The translations under genes and the position numbers were made by a program. A stretch of DNA of 64,000 bases from Limnochordaceae bacterium (GTDB taxonomy: Bacteria; Bacillota; Limnochordia; Limnochordales; Geochordaceae). Below, piece by piece: positions 46,056 through 56,103 of this stretch. The stretch's first letter is position 1; every line of letters starts with the position of its first letter. The notes beneath the pieces were generated by a model. The model saw nothing but the letters and a program-made list of their open reading frames with translations. It was not told the origin of the DNA and did no database searches. The DNA is taken from contig JADBKR010000005.1 of assembly GCA_014896295.1 (NCBI GenBank), forward strand, positions 310,001-374,000, read 5' to 3'.

Positions 46056-48545
46056 TCAGCGCACCACCTCTCCGGCGATCACCTGCACCGCCGTCACCAC
46101 CGGGTGACGATCCCCCACCGCCACCAGGCGGTTCACGCCGCTTCCGGGGCCGTGAGGCTCCACGCCGGCCAGGCCGGGCCCCACCGCCCGGTCCACCGCC
46201 ACGTGGCCTGTCACGGCGCCGTGCGCGGTGGCCAGGGTCACGGGCTCACCGCCCGCCACGCCCAGCCGCCGGGCATCCTCCGGGTGCAGGTGCAACGTCA
46301 CACCCTGGCGGTGCACCTTCGGCGTGAAAGCTTCGTCATGGGCCGCCGTGCCCCCGCCCACCATCAGCCGGTCGAGCACCACGACCCGCAGCCCGCCCTC
46401 CGGCCCACCCGGCGCCTTGCCGTCCCGCGGCTCCGCCGCATGCGCCCGCCCGCCCCACAGGGCCCGGGCCTCTTGCGGCGCGAGGGCGCCCAGGGCCTCT
46501 CCGGCGACGTCGACGTCCCGGCCACTCCACCAGCCGTTCGCGCCCTTCCCGTGCGGCCCGGACGAGCTCCGGGCTCCCAGCCGGGAGGCGATCGCTTCGA
46601 TGATGGCGGCGTCGGAGCGGCCCCCGTCGGCCCCGGCATCCAGGGCCGCCTCCATCCGGTGCACCGTGCCGTCCATGTCCACGAGCGTCCCGTCGCGCAT
46701 CCACGCGGGGACGGCCGGGAGCACCAGCGTGGCGAGCTCGGCCGTGGCGGTCAGGAAGAGGTCCTGCACGATGACCGCCGGCGTCGTTTCCAGGGCCTTC
46801 TCCACCAGGGCCCGATCGGGGAAAGTCTCGAGCAGGTTGGCTCCCACCAGGTACAGCACCCGGAACTCGCCGCGCGCCGCCCGCGCCAGGATCCCGGCGG
46901 TGTCGAGCCCACCTCGACCCGGCAGCAGGCCGGTGGCTTCCGCTGCCCGACTCTGGGGTTGATCTCCGGGGACGAGCACGTGCACCTCTGCCCCGGCCTC
47001 CTCCAGCCGCCCGGCCAGATCGAGGAGCGCCTCCCCGGCCACGGCGGCCGACCCGTCCCAGGCACCTTTGCCGTCCCACACGATGGCCGCCGTGGCGTTG
47101 CGCCCTTCCCGGCCGGCCCTGGCGACGGCCTCGAGTACCTGGGACCTGATGGCCTCGATGGCCGCCCTCGTCTCCGCACCGCCGACGGCCCAGGTATGCC
47201 GCACCGCCTGCCCGCGGTACGACGGGTCGACCGGCCCGATCGAGAAGACCGCGGCGCCGGCGCCGGCCGCCTGCCGCACGGCGAGATCGAGCACGGGGGC
47301 TCGTTCGACCGGAGGTTGCCCCACCACGACGACGATCCCGGCGCGGCCCACGGCCTCCATGCGGCCGGCCCGTCCCGAGGGCGTCGCCAGCGACGCGACG
47401 GCCTGATCCCCGGTCCGGTGATCGCGATGGGGGGTGCCCACGGCATCGGCCAGCGCTCGCAGGGCGGCCGCCTCCTCCGCCATGAGCCGGCCCCCGCCGA
47501 CGATGGCCACGCTCCCGGGCCCGGCGGTGGCCACCGCCTCCCGGATCGCCCGGGCCGCTTCCTCGATCGCCTCGTCCCAGGGCATCGCCCGCCTGGCGCT
47601 CCCGCGCCCGGCGAGAGGCGTCGAGAGCCGGTCCGCGGACTGCGCCCACCGGTAGTTGAACCGGCCCCGGTCGCACAGCCATCCCATGCCCCTGGCCCCG
47701 GCAACGTCCTCGGCAGGAGTGTGATACGCCTGCATCAATCCCCGGGCCCCGAACAGATGCTCCTCCGGTGCTCCCTGCGAGACCACCCGCACCAGCTGCC
47801 CGTGCCGGAAGTCCAGCCGTACCGGGCAGTGCACCGAACAAAGGGTGCAGGCGGAGGCCACCGGAGCCAGGTCCCACGGCCGTGCCCGGAACCGGTACGG
47901 CTCCGAGGTGAGCGCGCCCACCGGGCAAAGCTCGATCGTGTTGCCGGTGAAGTAGTGCGCGTACGGCTCTCCGCCGGCGGTCGCCACCTCGGCATGGTGC
48001 CCTCGCTCCGCGATGACGAGCTGGCCCTCGTGAGCCACCTCGTCGTCGAATCGCACGCACCGCCGGCACAGGATGCACCGCTCCTGGTCGAGCACCACGA
48101 ACGGCCCCAGCTGCACCGCCTTCGGCTTGCGCACTTTGGCGTCGTAGAGCCGGCTTGCACCCGGGCCGTACCTGAACGTCAGGTCCTGGAGCTCGCACTC
48201 GCCGCCCTTGTCGCACACCGGGCAATCCAGCGGGTGATTGAGGAGCAGGAACTCGAGCACGCTCTGCTGGGCCTCCTGCACCTCCGGGTGGCGGGTGTCC
48301 ACGACCATGCCCTCGGCTACGGGCGTGGTGCAGGCGGTCACCAGCTTGGGCATCTTCTCGACCTTGACCAGGCACATCCGGCACACGCCCGCCGGCTTCA
48401 ACTTCGGATGGTAGCAGAAGACCGGGATGGGGATCCCCGCGCGGCGCGCCGCCTCGACGATCAGGGTACCGGGGGGCACCTCGACCGTGCGGCCGTCGAT
48501 GGTCACGCGAAGTTGCGCAGGAGCTGCTCCGGCGGCGCCGTTCAT
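46056..48545 (-). CDS. nuoG: NADH-quinone oxidoreductase subunit G
   Basis: 829-aa iron-sulfur subunit. In order: a 2Fe-2S domain (CYHPKLKPAGVCRMC, TACTTPV), the HxxxC cluster (NHPLDCPVCDKGGECELQD), the 4Fe-4S cluster (CILCRRCVRF, LCPVGAL) and a further Cys set (ACTLCSVHCPVRLD) opening the molybdopterin-like domain. The ATG at 48545 overlaps the nuoF stop in an ATGA arrangement. An apparent longer reading frame upstream is antisense to this overlap and not real. Confidence 0.95.
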   Translation of the reverse strand: MNGAAGAAPAQLRVTIDGRTVEVPPGTLIVEAARRAGIPIPVFCYHPKLKPAGVCRMCLVKVEKMPKLVTACTTPVAEGMVVDTRHPEVQEAQQSVLEFLLLNHPLDCPVCDKGGECELQDLTFRYGPGASRLYDAKVRKPKAVQLGPFVVLDQERCILCRRCVRFDDEVAHEGQLVIAERGHHAEVATAGGEPYAHYFTGNTIELCPVGALTSEPYRFRARPWDLAPVASACTLCSVHCPVRLDFRHGQLVRVVSQGAPEEHLFGARGLMQAYHTPAEDVAGARGMGWLCDRGRFNYRWAQSADRLSTPLAGRGSARRAMPWDEAIEEAARAIREAVATAGPGSVAIVGGGRLMAEEAAALRALADAVGTPHRDHRTGDQAVASLATPSGRAGRMEAVGRAGIVVVVGQPPVERAPVLDLAVRQAAGAGAAVFSIGPVDPSYRGQAVRHTWAVGGAETRAAIEAIRSQVLEAVARAGREGRNATAAIVWDGKGAWDGSAAVAGEALLDLAGRLEEAGAEVHVLVPGDQPQSRAAEATGLLPGRGGLDTAGILARAARGEFRVLYLVGANLLETFPDRALVEKALETTPAVIVQDLFLTATAELATLVLPAVPAWMRDGTLVDMDGTVHRMEAALDAGADGGRSDAAIIEAIASRLGARSSSGPHGKGANGWWSGRDVDVAGEALGALAPQEARALWGGRAHAAEPRDGKAPGGPEGGLRVVVLDRLMVGGGTAAHDEAFTPKVHRQGVTLHLHPEDARRLGVAGGEPVTLATAHGAVTGHVAVDRAVGPGLAGVEPHGPGSGVNRLVAVGDRHPVVTAVQVIAGEVVR

Positions 48546-49825
48546 GCCACCACTGCCTCCCGGACGCACCGGCCCAGCGTCACGTGGGCCCGGTACTCGT
48601 CCATGAAGTACTTGAGGCTCGACTGGAGAAAACCGACGCCCGCGTCCGACAGCGGGCAGATGGTGCGGCCGGCGATGTTGCCCGGAAGGCTCTGGAGGAC
48701 CTCGATGTCCCCGGGCCGCCCCCGCCCGGCCTCGATGCGAGCCAGGATCCGGGCCGCCCAGTGGAGCCCCTCCCGGCACGGCGTGCACTGCCCGCACGAC
48801 TCGTGGGCGTAAAACTCCGCGAGGATCCGGGCCGCTTCCACGATGCAGTCCCGGTCGTCGAGGACGATGACCGCCCCCGACCCCAGCATCGAGCCCGCCT
48901 TGGCGATGGACTCGTAGTCCAGCGGCACGTCCAGCTGCGCTTCGGTCAGGACGGCGGACGAACCGCCCCCGGGCTGAACGGCCTTGACCCGGCGGCCGGG
49001 CTCCAGGCCCCCCGCGACGTCGAACAGCAGCGTGCGCAACGGGATGCCGAGGGGCAGCTCGTAATTGCCCGGCCGGCGCACCCGGCCGCTGACCGAGAAG
49101 ATCTTGGGGCCCGGGCTGGTGGGCGTGCCGATGGAGGCGAACCACCTGGCCCCCCGGTCGACGATCGACGGGATGCAGGCAAGCGTCTCCACGTTGTTGA
49201 CCACGGTGGGCATGCCGTACAACCCCACCACCGCAGGGAACGGCGGCTTGAGCCTCGGCTCGCCCCGGCGCCCCTCGAGGGAGTTGAGCAGTCCCGTCTC
49301 CTCGCCGCAGATATAAGCGCCGGCGCCCCGGTGCACCACGATTTCCAGGGAAAAGTCCGATCCCAGCACCCGGGAACCGACGTAGCCCCGCTGCCTCGCC
49401 TCGGCCAACGCTCGGGAGAGCACCTCGTACGCCCGGCGGAACTCTCCCCGCAGGTAGATGAACGCCTTCGCGGCCCCGATGGCGTACCCGGCCAGCATGA
49501 TCCCCTCGATGACCAGGTGAGGGTTGCGCTCCAGGAGCAGCCGGTCCTTGAACGTCCCCGGCTCGCTCTCGTCGGCGTTGCAAATCAAGTACCGGGGACG
49601 CCCGTCCTTGGGCAGGAAGCTCCACTTGCGCCCCGTCGGGAAACCGGCGCCGCCCCGGCCCCGCAAGCCCGAGTCGCTCACCTCCTGGTGCACCTGCTCC
49701 GGGCTGAGCTCCCGGACCGCTCGCCGCAGGGCCCGGTAGCCCCCTTGCGCCTCGTACCCCTCGATGGCCTCGAGGGCCACCTTGCCGATGCCGGCCGTCA
49801 GTACCGGCTCAAAGGTCTGGCTCAT
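48542..49825 (-). CDS. nuoF: NADH-quinone oxidoreductase subunit F (FMN, NADH site)
   Basis: 427 aa. It has the FMN/NADH region LRGRGGAGFPTGRKW, NADESEPGTFKDR and GAGAYICGEETGLLNSLEG, and the 4Fe-4S motif SCGQCTPCREG with its distant Cys in TICPLSDAG. GGAAGGGAC precedes the ATG at 49825, which lies inside the end of nuoE (17-nt overlap). Confidence 0.96.
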   Translation of the reverse strand: MSQTFEPVLTAGIGKVALEAIEGYEAQGGYRALRRAVRELSPEQVHQEVSDSGLRGRGGAGFPTGRKWSFLPKDGRPRYLICNADESEPGTFKDRLLLERNPHLVIEGIMLAGYAIGAAKAFIYLRGEFRRAYEVLSRALAEARQRGYVGSRVLGSDFSLEIVVHRGAGAYICGEETGLLNSLEGRRGEPRLKPPFPAVVGLYGMPTVVNNVETLACIPSIVDRGARWFASIGTPTSPGPKIFSVSGRVRRPGNYELPLGIPLRTLLFDVAGGLEPGRRVKAVQPGGGSSAVLTEAQLDVPLDYESIAKAGSMLGSGAVIVLDDRDCIVEAARILAEFYAHESCGQCTPCREGLHWAARILARIEAGRGRPGDIEVLQSLPGNIAGRTICPLSDAGVGFLQSSLKYFMDEYRAHVTLGRCVREAVVA

Positions 49826-50423
49826 CACCCGGTCCCTTCCGCTCCGCCACCGGCCTTTGCCCGTTGGGAGAGATCGCCGGCGTTGCCGGCGCCCGGGTCG
49901 CCTCGCCGGGCAACGTGGCCTTGTCGGCCAGCCGGGCCGGCGGCACCCCATCCTTCAGCGACTCGATGAGGGCGTCCACCCGCTCCGGGGTGGCCCGGTG
50001 CACGTAGTAACCGTTGACCTGCAAGACCGGCGCCTGATCGCAGGCGGCCAGGCACTCCCCGGTGACCTTCAGCGTGAACATGCCGTCGCCCGTGGTCTCG
50101 CCGGCCACGACCCCCAGCCGCCGCTCCAGATACCCCACCAGCTCCCTCGCCCCGCCGAGGGCACAGGCCAGGTTGCCGCAGACGGTGAGGGTGTAGCGTC
50201 CCTCTGGCCTGCGCAAGAAGAGGCTGTAGAAAGAGGCGACCGACTCGACCTGAGCGGGCGTGAGATCGAGGATCTCCCCGACGGCGTCGATGTCCTCGCG
50301 GTCGAGGTAACCCCGCTGCTCCTGGGCCAGGTGCAACAGGGGCATGATGGCCGACCGCTTGTCCGGGTAGCGGGACAGGATCTCGCGCACCGCCGACTCG
50401 TCACGAGCCCACTGTGGCGCCAT
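49809..50423 (-). CDS. nuoE: NADH-quinone oxidoreductase subunit E (2Fe-2S)
   Basis: 204 aa thioredoxin-like ferredoxin subunit. Cluster Cys are in TVCGNLACALGG and VTGECLAACDQAPVLQVNG. The C-terminus carries about 35 extra Pro/Ala-rich residues. It lies between nuoD and nuoF. Confidence 0.94.
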   Translation of the reverse strand: MAPQWARDESAVREILSRYPDKRSAIMPLLHLAQEQRGYLDREDIDAVGEILDLTPAQVESVASFYSLFLRRPEGRYTLTVCGNLACALGGARELVGYLERRLGVVAGETTGDGMFTLKVTGECLAACDQAPVLQVNGYYVHRATPERVDALIESLKDGVPPARLADKATLPGEATRAPATPAISPNGQRPVAERKGPGDEPDL

Positions 50424-50429
50424 GGCGGC

Positions 50430-51671
50430 TCAACGATCCACCTCTCCGAAGACCGGGTCGATGCTGGCGATGATGGCCACCATGTCGGCCACCAGGTGGC
50501 CCCGGATGATGAGGGGGATCGCCTGCGTGTTGTAAAACGACGGGGGCCGGACCCGCACCCGCATCGGCCGGTTGCCGCCGTCCGAGACCACGTAGAAGCC
50601 GATCTCCCCCCGGGGGCTTTCCACCGCCTGGTAGACCTCGCCTGCCGGCACGTCGAACCCGTAAGAGACCAGCTTGAAGTGATGGATCAGCGCCTCCATG
50701 CTGCGCCGGACCTCCTCCTTGGGAGGCAGCGACAGCTTGGGATCCTCGACCCGGTACCCCCCCTCGGGCAAGCCGTCCAGCGCCTGGCGGGCGATGCGGG
50801 CGCTTTGCTCCATCTCCGCCATGCGGACGAGGTACCGGTCGTACACGTCGCCGTGCTCGCCCACGGGCACCTCGAAGTCGAACTCCTGGTAAGCGCTGTA
50901 CGGAAACGCCTTGCGCACGTCGTAGTCGACCCCGCACGCCCGCAAGTTGGGGCCGGTCAATCCCCAGGCGAGCGCCTGTTCCGGCGTGACGGCCCCGGTT
51001 CTGCGCACCCGGGCGAGCCAGATCGGGTTATCGTCCAGGATGGCCCGCAGCTCTCCCAAGCGGCGAGGGAACGCACGCAGGTAGGCGTCCACCATTCGCA
51101 CGAAGCCGGGCGTGACGTCCTGCGCGAGCCCGCCGACCCGGAAGTAGCTCGGATTCATCCGGGCGCCCGACACCTCTTCGAAGATGTCGAGGATGCCCTC
51201 GCGCATGTCGAAACCGTAAAAGTAGATGCTCTGCGCCCCCAGGTCCAGGGCATGGGTGGCAAGCCAGACCAGGTGGCTGGCGATGCGCTGGAGCTCCGTG
51301 AGCAGGACGCGCACGTACTGGGCGCGCCGGGGCGGCTCCACCCCCAGGAGCTTCTCTACGGCCAGCACGTAACCGAGGTTGTTGGACAGCGGGGAGAGGT
51401 AATCCATCCGGTCGAGCACCGTGATGGCTTGCTGCCAGGTGAGGTGCTCCGCGTGCTTCTCGATGCCGGTGTGCAGGAAGCCGATCTCGGCCTCGGCGTC
51501 CGTGATGGTCTCTCCATCCAGCTCCAGGATCAGGCGCAGCACGCCGTGGGTACTGGGATGGTGCGGCCCCACGCTGACCGTCATGCGCTCCTGCTGGACC
51601 TCGTCGATCCAGAGGGAATCTCCGAGCGCCTGCCGGCGATCCCGGACGTCGTGCTTCGTCGTCTCATGCAT
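50430..51671 (-). CDS. nuoD: NADH-quinone oxidoreductase subunit D
   Basis: 413-aa quinone-site subunit related to hydrogenase large subunits. GPHHPSTHGVLRL, the IGFLHTGIEKHAEHLTWQQ region and the C-terminal RPPSFYNTQAIPLIIRGHLVADMVAIIASIDPVFGEVDR region (RPPSFYNTQAI) are intact. It follows nuoC by 6 nt. Confidence 0.97.
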   Translation of the reverse strand: MHETTKHDVRDRRQALGDSLWIDEVQQERMTVSVGPHHPSTHGVLRLILELDGETITDAEAEIGFLHTGIEKHAEHLTWQQAITVLDRMDYLSPLSNNLGYVLAVEKLLGVEPPRRAQYVRVLLTELQRIASHLVWLATHALDLGAQSIYFYGFDMREGILDIFEEVSGARMNPSYFRVGGLAQDVTPGFVRMVDAYLRAFPRRLGELRAILDDNPIWLARVRRTGAVTPEQALAWGLTGPNLRACGVDYDVRKAFPYSAYQEFDFEVPVGEHGDVYDRYLVRMAEMEQSARIARQALDGLPEGGYRVEDPKLSLPPKEEVRRSMEALIHHFKLVSYGFDVPAGEVYQAVESPRGEIGFYVVSDGGNRPMRVRVRPPSFYNTQAIPLIIRGHLVADMVAIIASIDPVFGEVDR

Positions 51672-51677
51672 GGCCGT

Positions 51678-52200
51678 TCAACGCCCGTCTTCCTCCGCTC
51701 CCAGCTTGAGCGGTGCAAACCGGCTCCTGAGCGCCTGCGGCTGCCGGGACCGCTCCGGCCCCCGCAACGGGTAATCCTTGCGCAGGGGGTGGCCCTGCCA
51801 GTCGTCGGGCATCAAGATGCGCTTCAAGTTGGGATGCCCCTCGAAGCGGATGCCAAACAGGTCGAACACCTCACGCTCCGCCCAGTTGGCCGAGGGCCAC
51901 AGGTCGCTCACGGTGTCCAGGCGTGGATCCTGTTCCGGCAGCGGCACCCTCAGCCGCAGCCGCCGGCGCTCGTGCACGTCGAGGAGGTGGTACACCACCT
52001 CGAAGCGCTCCTCCGCCGGCCGGTGGCCCAGGTAGTCGACGCCTCCGACGTCCAGGAGCATCCGGTAGCCCTGCTCCCGCAAGAAGCGCGCCACCTCCTT
52101 GAGGGCCCCGGCCCTCACCCGCAGCACCGGCGTGTCGGGCGAAGACGGCAAGAGCTCGACGTCTTGCGGCCATCGCTCGGCGAGGCGCTGCAGCAGCTCG

Positions 52201-52208
<8 letters not shown>
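51678..52208 (-). CDS. nuoC: NADH-quinone oxidoreductase subunit C
   Basis: 176 aa peripheral-arm subunit. [26 protein letters not shown] ([11 protein letters not shown]), [29 protein letters not shown] ([14 protein letters not shown]) and the end [10 protein letters not shown] are typical. Overlaps nuoB by 8 nt. Confidence 0.96.
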
Positions 52209-52703
<495 letters not shown>

Positions 52704-52713
<10 letters not shown>

Positions 52714-53054
52714 TCGAATCCTCCCTTTCTCCAGACGTACGCATCCCCGATGGCCAGGATCAGGAGGAACAGCCCCATGACGGCCAGACCGTACCCTCCC
52801 AGGTGGCGCACCTGGATGGCCCAGGGGTAGAACGCGACCGTCTCCACGTCGAAGATGACGAAGAGCATGGCGACCACGTAAAACTTGACCGAGAAACGCC
52901 CGAGCAAGGGAGGCGTCGGGTAGCCGCTTTCGTAGGCTTCTGCCTTCACCGGGTCCGGACGCCGGGGTCCCACGCGAGCGGCCAGGAGACTGATCGTGGC
53001 CGTGACGACGAGGACCACCGCGAGGTAAATGGACAGCGCCCCGTAGGCCTCCAC
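52704..53054 (-). CDS. nuoA: NADH-quinone oxidoreductase subunit A
   Basis: 116-aa, three-helix membrane subunit. [20 protein letters not shown] and [17 protein letters not shown] are diagnostic. The GTG at 53054 was chosen because GGGGGG lies 10 nt upstream and length fits; open frame further upstream runs into the leader. First gene of the nuo operon. Confidence 0.94.
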
Positions 53055-53160
53055 CGATCGCAAGCCCCCCGTGTACCCCGCCCCTCCCGGCGACCCGGCT
53101 CTCCAGGGGCCGGCTCCCCCGGGCGGCAGTTTGTGATAATCAGCACTAAAAACCCTCAAT

Positions 53161-53202
53161 AAAAGCGGCGATCCCGTGGCCGTGCCACCGCATCCGATCG
53201 CC
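53161..53202 (-). terminator. terminator-like hairpin in the nuo leader (possible attenuator)
   Basis: On the minus strand a 7-bp stem (53196-53202 with 53167-53173) and an inner 5-bp stem (53184-53188 with 53176-53180) are followed by GCTTTTAT (53161-53164 gives TTTT). It lies about 20 nt after the predicted start of nuo transcription and more than 100 nt before nuoA. No upstream minus-strand gene needs a terminator here, so attenuation of nuo is a reasonable inference. Confidence 0.55.
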
Positions 53203-53230
53203 GAACGAGCCCCGTCTTCGCCTCTGGCAA

Positions 53231-53259
53231 AGTATAAACGACGGCTCCGGACCATGCAA
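53231..53259 (-). promoter_or_regulatory. sigma-A type promoter of the nuo operon
   Basis: On the minus strand: -35 TTGCAT (53254-53259), a 17-nt spacer and -10 TATACT (53231-53236). The leader to the nuoA GTG is about 170 nt. The rest of the leader shows the hairpin at 53161-53202 and an A/T-rich patch; no further gene is seen between nuoA and the divergent GH15 gene. Confidence 0.78.
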
Positions 53260-53376
53260 CGCGCCGGGTCATCCCGAAGGTTCCCGAAGGGTCCTCGCTT
53301 TTCCTCCTCTGCTGCGAGAGAGGAGCGGAAGGCAGGCGTGGCGTAGGGACCCGCCAGTCCTGGACGTGAAGGTGGC

Positions 53377-55344
53377 ATGCAGCCGGCCGTGACAGCCTTT
53401 CCAGCGCCAGCCCCCGCGCCGAGCCCCGCCGAGGACCCGGCGGACGCCGGGGTGGTGGGCAACGGCCAAACGGTCGCGATCATCGCTCGCACCGGCGCCG
53501 TGACCTGGTGGTGCCTGCCGAGGGTGGACGGCCACCCGGTGCTGGCGCGCGCCCTCGATCCCTCCCGCGGCGGGATGCTCGACGTTACCCCTGCGTCGCC
53601 CCGCTCTCTTTCTTCCCGCCTGGCCGGAGCGCGCCAGGCGTACTACGACGGCAGTACGGTCCTCGTCACCCGGTGGAAGGCGGGAGGCGGCGCCGTTGCC
53701 GCGGTGGACTTCATGCCCTGGGGCAAGCCTGCCCTGGTTCGGGAGGTGTGGGCCTCCGCCCCTTCGCCCCTCGAGTCCCTGGTGTTGCGCCTCACCGTCA
53801 CCCGTGCCGCCGTGGCCGGCCGCTGGGCGGCGGCCGGCGGGGATCCCGCGGCGCTGGTCACCGAAGACGCGCCTGAAGCGGCCATGGCCTTCGCCCTGGC
53901 GCCCGGGAGCACGAGCGCCCCCCCGCAGGCGTCGTGGGAGCCCGGCACCGGCACGCTCGAGATCCGGTGGAAACCGGCCGGCTCCTGGGATCCCGGCCGA
54001 CCCGCTCCTCCTCATCCGCTCCTCGACGGCCTGCGGCCGGTCGCGCGCCTCGCCGTCGGCTACGGGCGCACCGTCGACCAGGCGCGCTCCGCTGCTGCCG
54101 CCCTGAGCCGCCTGTCGCCCGAGGAGGGCGTTTGTGAGTCCCGGGAGTGGCTGAGTCGCGCCGTGGTCCCGCAGGGCATGAGCCCCGGGCACCTCGCGGC
54201 CTTCCGGCGCTCCTTGCTCACGCTGCGCCTGCTCACCTACCCCGAGACAGGTGCCATCGTGGCGGCTCCCACCGCCTCATGGCCCGCCACGCCGGGCGGT
54301 TCGGACAACTGGGACTACCGGTTCACCTGGCTGCGAGACGGGGCGTGGACGGCCTGGGCGCTGGACCGGGCGGGGTTCCACCGGGAGGCCCGCGCCTTCT
54401 ACCGGTTCGCGGCGCGCCTCCAGGCGGCCGACGGTCACTGGTCCCAGCCCCTCTATGCGGTGGACGGGCGGCTTCCGGTGGAGTTCGACGCGCCGGAGCT
54501 GAGCGGGCCCGGAGGCGAGCGTCCCGTTCGCTTCGGCAACGCCGCTGCCCACCAATTGCAGCTCGACAACGAGGGCAACGTCTTGTGGGGCGTGCAGGCC
54601 CACGTGGAGCTCACGGGCGACCAACAGCTGCTGTGGGAGACGTGGGACATGGTCAAGCGGGCGGCCCTGTGGGTCGAAGCGCACTGGCGCATGCCCGAGA
54701 GCGGCATCTGGGAGCTGCGGGAGTTCACCGGCCACTGGGTGCACGGGACGTCCATGGCCGCCGTGGCCCTGGCCAGCGCCGCGCGGTTGGCCCGAAGGGC
54801 GGGCACGGGCGAAGAGGCGGCCGGACGGTGGGAAGAGCTGGCCCGGGAGATCGCCCGCCAGGCGCTAGACCGTGCGTGGTCGGCCCGTCGCGGGGCGCTG
54901 ATGCGGTTGTTCACCCCGCAAGGCCCCGACGAGTCTCAGGTGCTCGACATCTCGGTGCTGACGCCCCTTCTGTGGCACCTCGCCGACGCCCGCGATCCTC
55001 GCCTCGTCGCCACCATCGAGGCGATGCACCGTTCCCCGGCGGAGGGCGGGCTCACCGTGCGGGCGCCTTCGGCCGCCCGGGGCGGAGAAGGGCTGCTGCG
55101 GTTCGGGGACGGCGCCCTGCCGTTTTACATGGCCGGCTTCTGGATGGTGCGGGCCCTGCACCGGATGGGCCGGGACAGGCAGGCCGTGGCGCTCCTCGAT
55201 CGCCTGTTGGAAGGGGCCAACCCCCTGGGGCTCATGGGCGAGCACCACGATCCGGCGACCGGGCGGCAGTGGGGCAACTTCCCCCAGGCCTTCAGCCATG
55301 AGGAACTGATCCACGCTCTGTACGAGCTGTACGAACCAGGGTAA
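53377..55344 (+). CDS. glycoside hydrolase family 15 (glucoamylase/trehalase-like)
   Basis: 655 aa. The (alpha/alpha)6 domain shows DNWDYRFTWLRDGAWTAWAL, the general-acid Glu in SGIWELREFTGHWVHG and the general-base Glu in MGEHHDPATGRQWGNFPQAFSH. No signal peptide is evident, so a cytoplasmic alpha-glucan, maltooligosaccharide or trehalose substrate is likely. GAAGGTGGC precedes the ATG. Its last 53 nt overlap the convergent GntR gene. Confidence 0.9.
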   Translation: MQPAVTAFPAPAPAPSPAEDPADAGVVGNGQTVAIIARTGAVTWWCLPRVDGHPVLARALDPSRGGMLDVTPASPRSLSSRLAGARQAYYDGSTVLVTRWKAGGGAVAAVDFMPWGKPALVREVWASAPSPLESLVLRLTVTRAAVAGRWAAAGGDPAALVTEDAPEAAMAFALAPGSTSAPPQASWEPGTGTLEIRWKPAGSWDPGRPAPPHPLLDGLRPVARLAVGYGRTVDQARSAAAALSRLSPEEGVCESREWLSRAVVPQGMSPGHLAAFRRSLLTLRLLTYPETGAIVAAPTASWPATPGGSDNWDYRFTWLRDGAWTAWALDRAGFHREARAFYRFAARLQAADGHWSQPLYAVDGRLPVEFDAPELSGPGGERPVRFGNAAAHQLQLDNEGNVLWGVQAHVELTGDQQLLWETWDMVKRAALWVEAHWRMPESGIWELREFTGHWVHGTSMAAVALASAARLARRAGTGEEAAGRWEELAREIARQALDRAWSARRGALMRLFTPQGPDESQVLDISVLTPLLWHLADARDPRLVATIEAMHRSPAEGGLTVRAPSAARGGEGLLRFGDGALPFYMAGFWMVRALHRMGRDRQAVALLDRLLEGANPLGLMGEHHDPATGRQWGNFPQAFSHEELIHALYELYEPG

Positions 55345-56053
55345 TCCGGTAGCGGTAGCGATCGCCCCGGTAGGCGACCCGCCTGAACTCCACGGGCGTC
55401 CCATCCACCAGGCGGGCAACCCGACGGATGAGGAGCACCGGCCGGCCTCTTCGCACCCGCAGCCGGTCGGCCTCGGCGGCGCCGGCCGGCGCCGCCTCGA
55501 CGGTCTGCTCCCCGCTCGCCACCGGATACCCGATGGACTCCAGTGCCGAGTAGATGGTGCGGTCCGGTTCGGCGGAGGCCACCAGCCGGCCCTGGGCGGG
55601 CAGGAGGAAGCTGTCGTCGGTGAACAGCGGCTCCCCTCCCAGCCACACGACCCTGCTGATCTGCACGACCTCCTCGCCCGGCTCGATCCCGAGCGCCCGC
55701 GCCACCTCTGGCGGCGCCGGCACGCAACCCGCCTGGAGCACCCGCACCTCGAACGGGAGCCCCTGCTCCCGCAGCTCCTCCGTGAACCCCCGCAACACTG
55801 CCAGATGCGCGAGAACCGGCTGAGAGGCCACGAAGGTGCCCTGACCGTGGCGGCGCTCGATCAATCCATCCGCCTCGAGCGCGTCCAGCGCCTGGCGCAC
55901 CGTCGTGCGGCTCACCCCAAACAGCCGCATGAGCTCCCGTTCGCCCGGCAGCCTGAAGCCGGGCTTCCACTCGCCTTCCGTAATGCGCCGGCGCAGCGCT
56001 TGATGCAACTGGTGGTAAAGCGGCAGCGCCGCTCCGCGGACGACCGGCTCCAT
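55292..56053 (-). CDS. GntR-family regulator, HutC/UTRA subgroup
   Basis: An N-terminal winged helix (LYHQLHQALRRRITEGEW, LPGERELMRLFGVSRTTVRQALDALEADGLIERR read in pieces such as GVSRTTVRQALDALEADG) is followed by a C-terminal UTRA effector domain. GGGGAGAG precedes the ATG at 56053. A GTG at 56107, overlapping the DUF1634 stop as GTGA, would add 18 residues. The effector may be a sugar phosphate given the neighbouring GH15 and GH31 genes, which is inference. Confidence 0.9.
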   Translation of the reverse strand: MEPVVRGAALPLYHQLHQALRRRITEGEWKPGFRLPGERELMRLFGVSRTTVRQALDALEADGLIERRHGQGTFVASQPVLAHLAVLRGFTEELREQGLPFEVRVLQAGCVPAPPEVARALGIEPGEEVVQISRVVWLGGEPLFTDDSFLLPAQGRLVASAEPDRTIYSALESIGYPVASGEQTVEAAPAGAAEADRLRVRRGRPVLLIRRVARLVDGTPVEFRRVAYRGDRYRYRITLVRTARTERGSVPHG

Positions 56054-56103
56054 CCTGCTCTCCCCGGGCGTGCTTCGAGCCGCCGCTCCGCTCACCAGGC
56101 CGA

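Noticed and set aside
48546-49625. Extension of nuoG upstream to 49625
   Set aside because: The added sequence is a shadow frame of nuoF. The ATG at 48545 starts the 2Fe-2S domain and overlaps the nuoF stop as ATGA.
49826-49951. Extension of nuoF to an upstream start at 49951
   Set aside because: The extra 42 residues are Arg/Pro-rich and overlap nuoE, and the ATG at 49825 has a good ribosome site and a typical NuoF N-terminus.
53130-53148. TTGTGATAATCAGCACTAA in the nuo leader as a Rex-type redox operator
   Set aside because: Only the first half-site fits TTGTGA; the second half is GCACTA rather than TCACAA. It is also downstream of the promoter and hairpin. Too weak to call.
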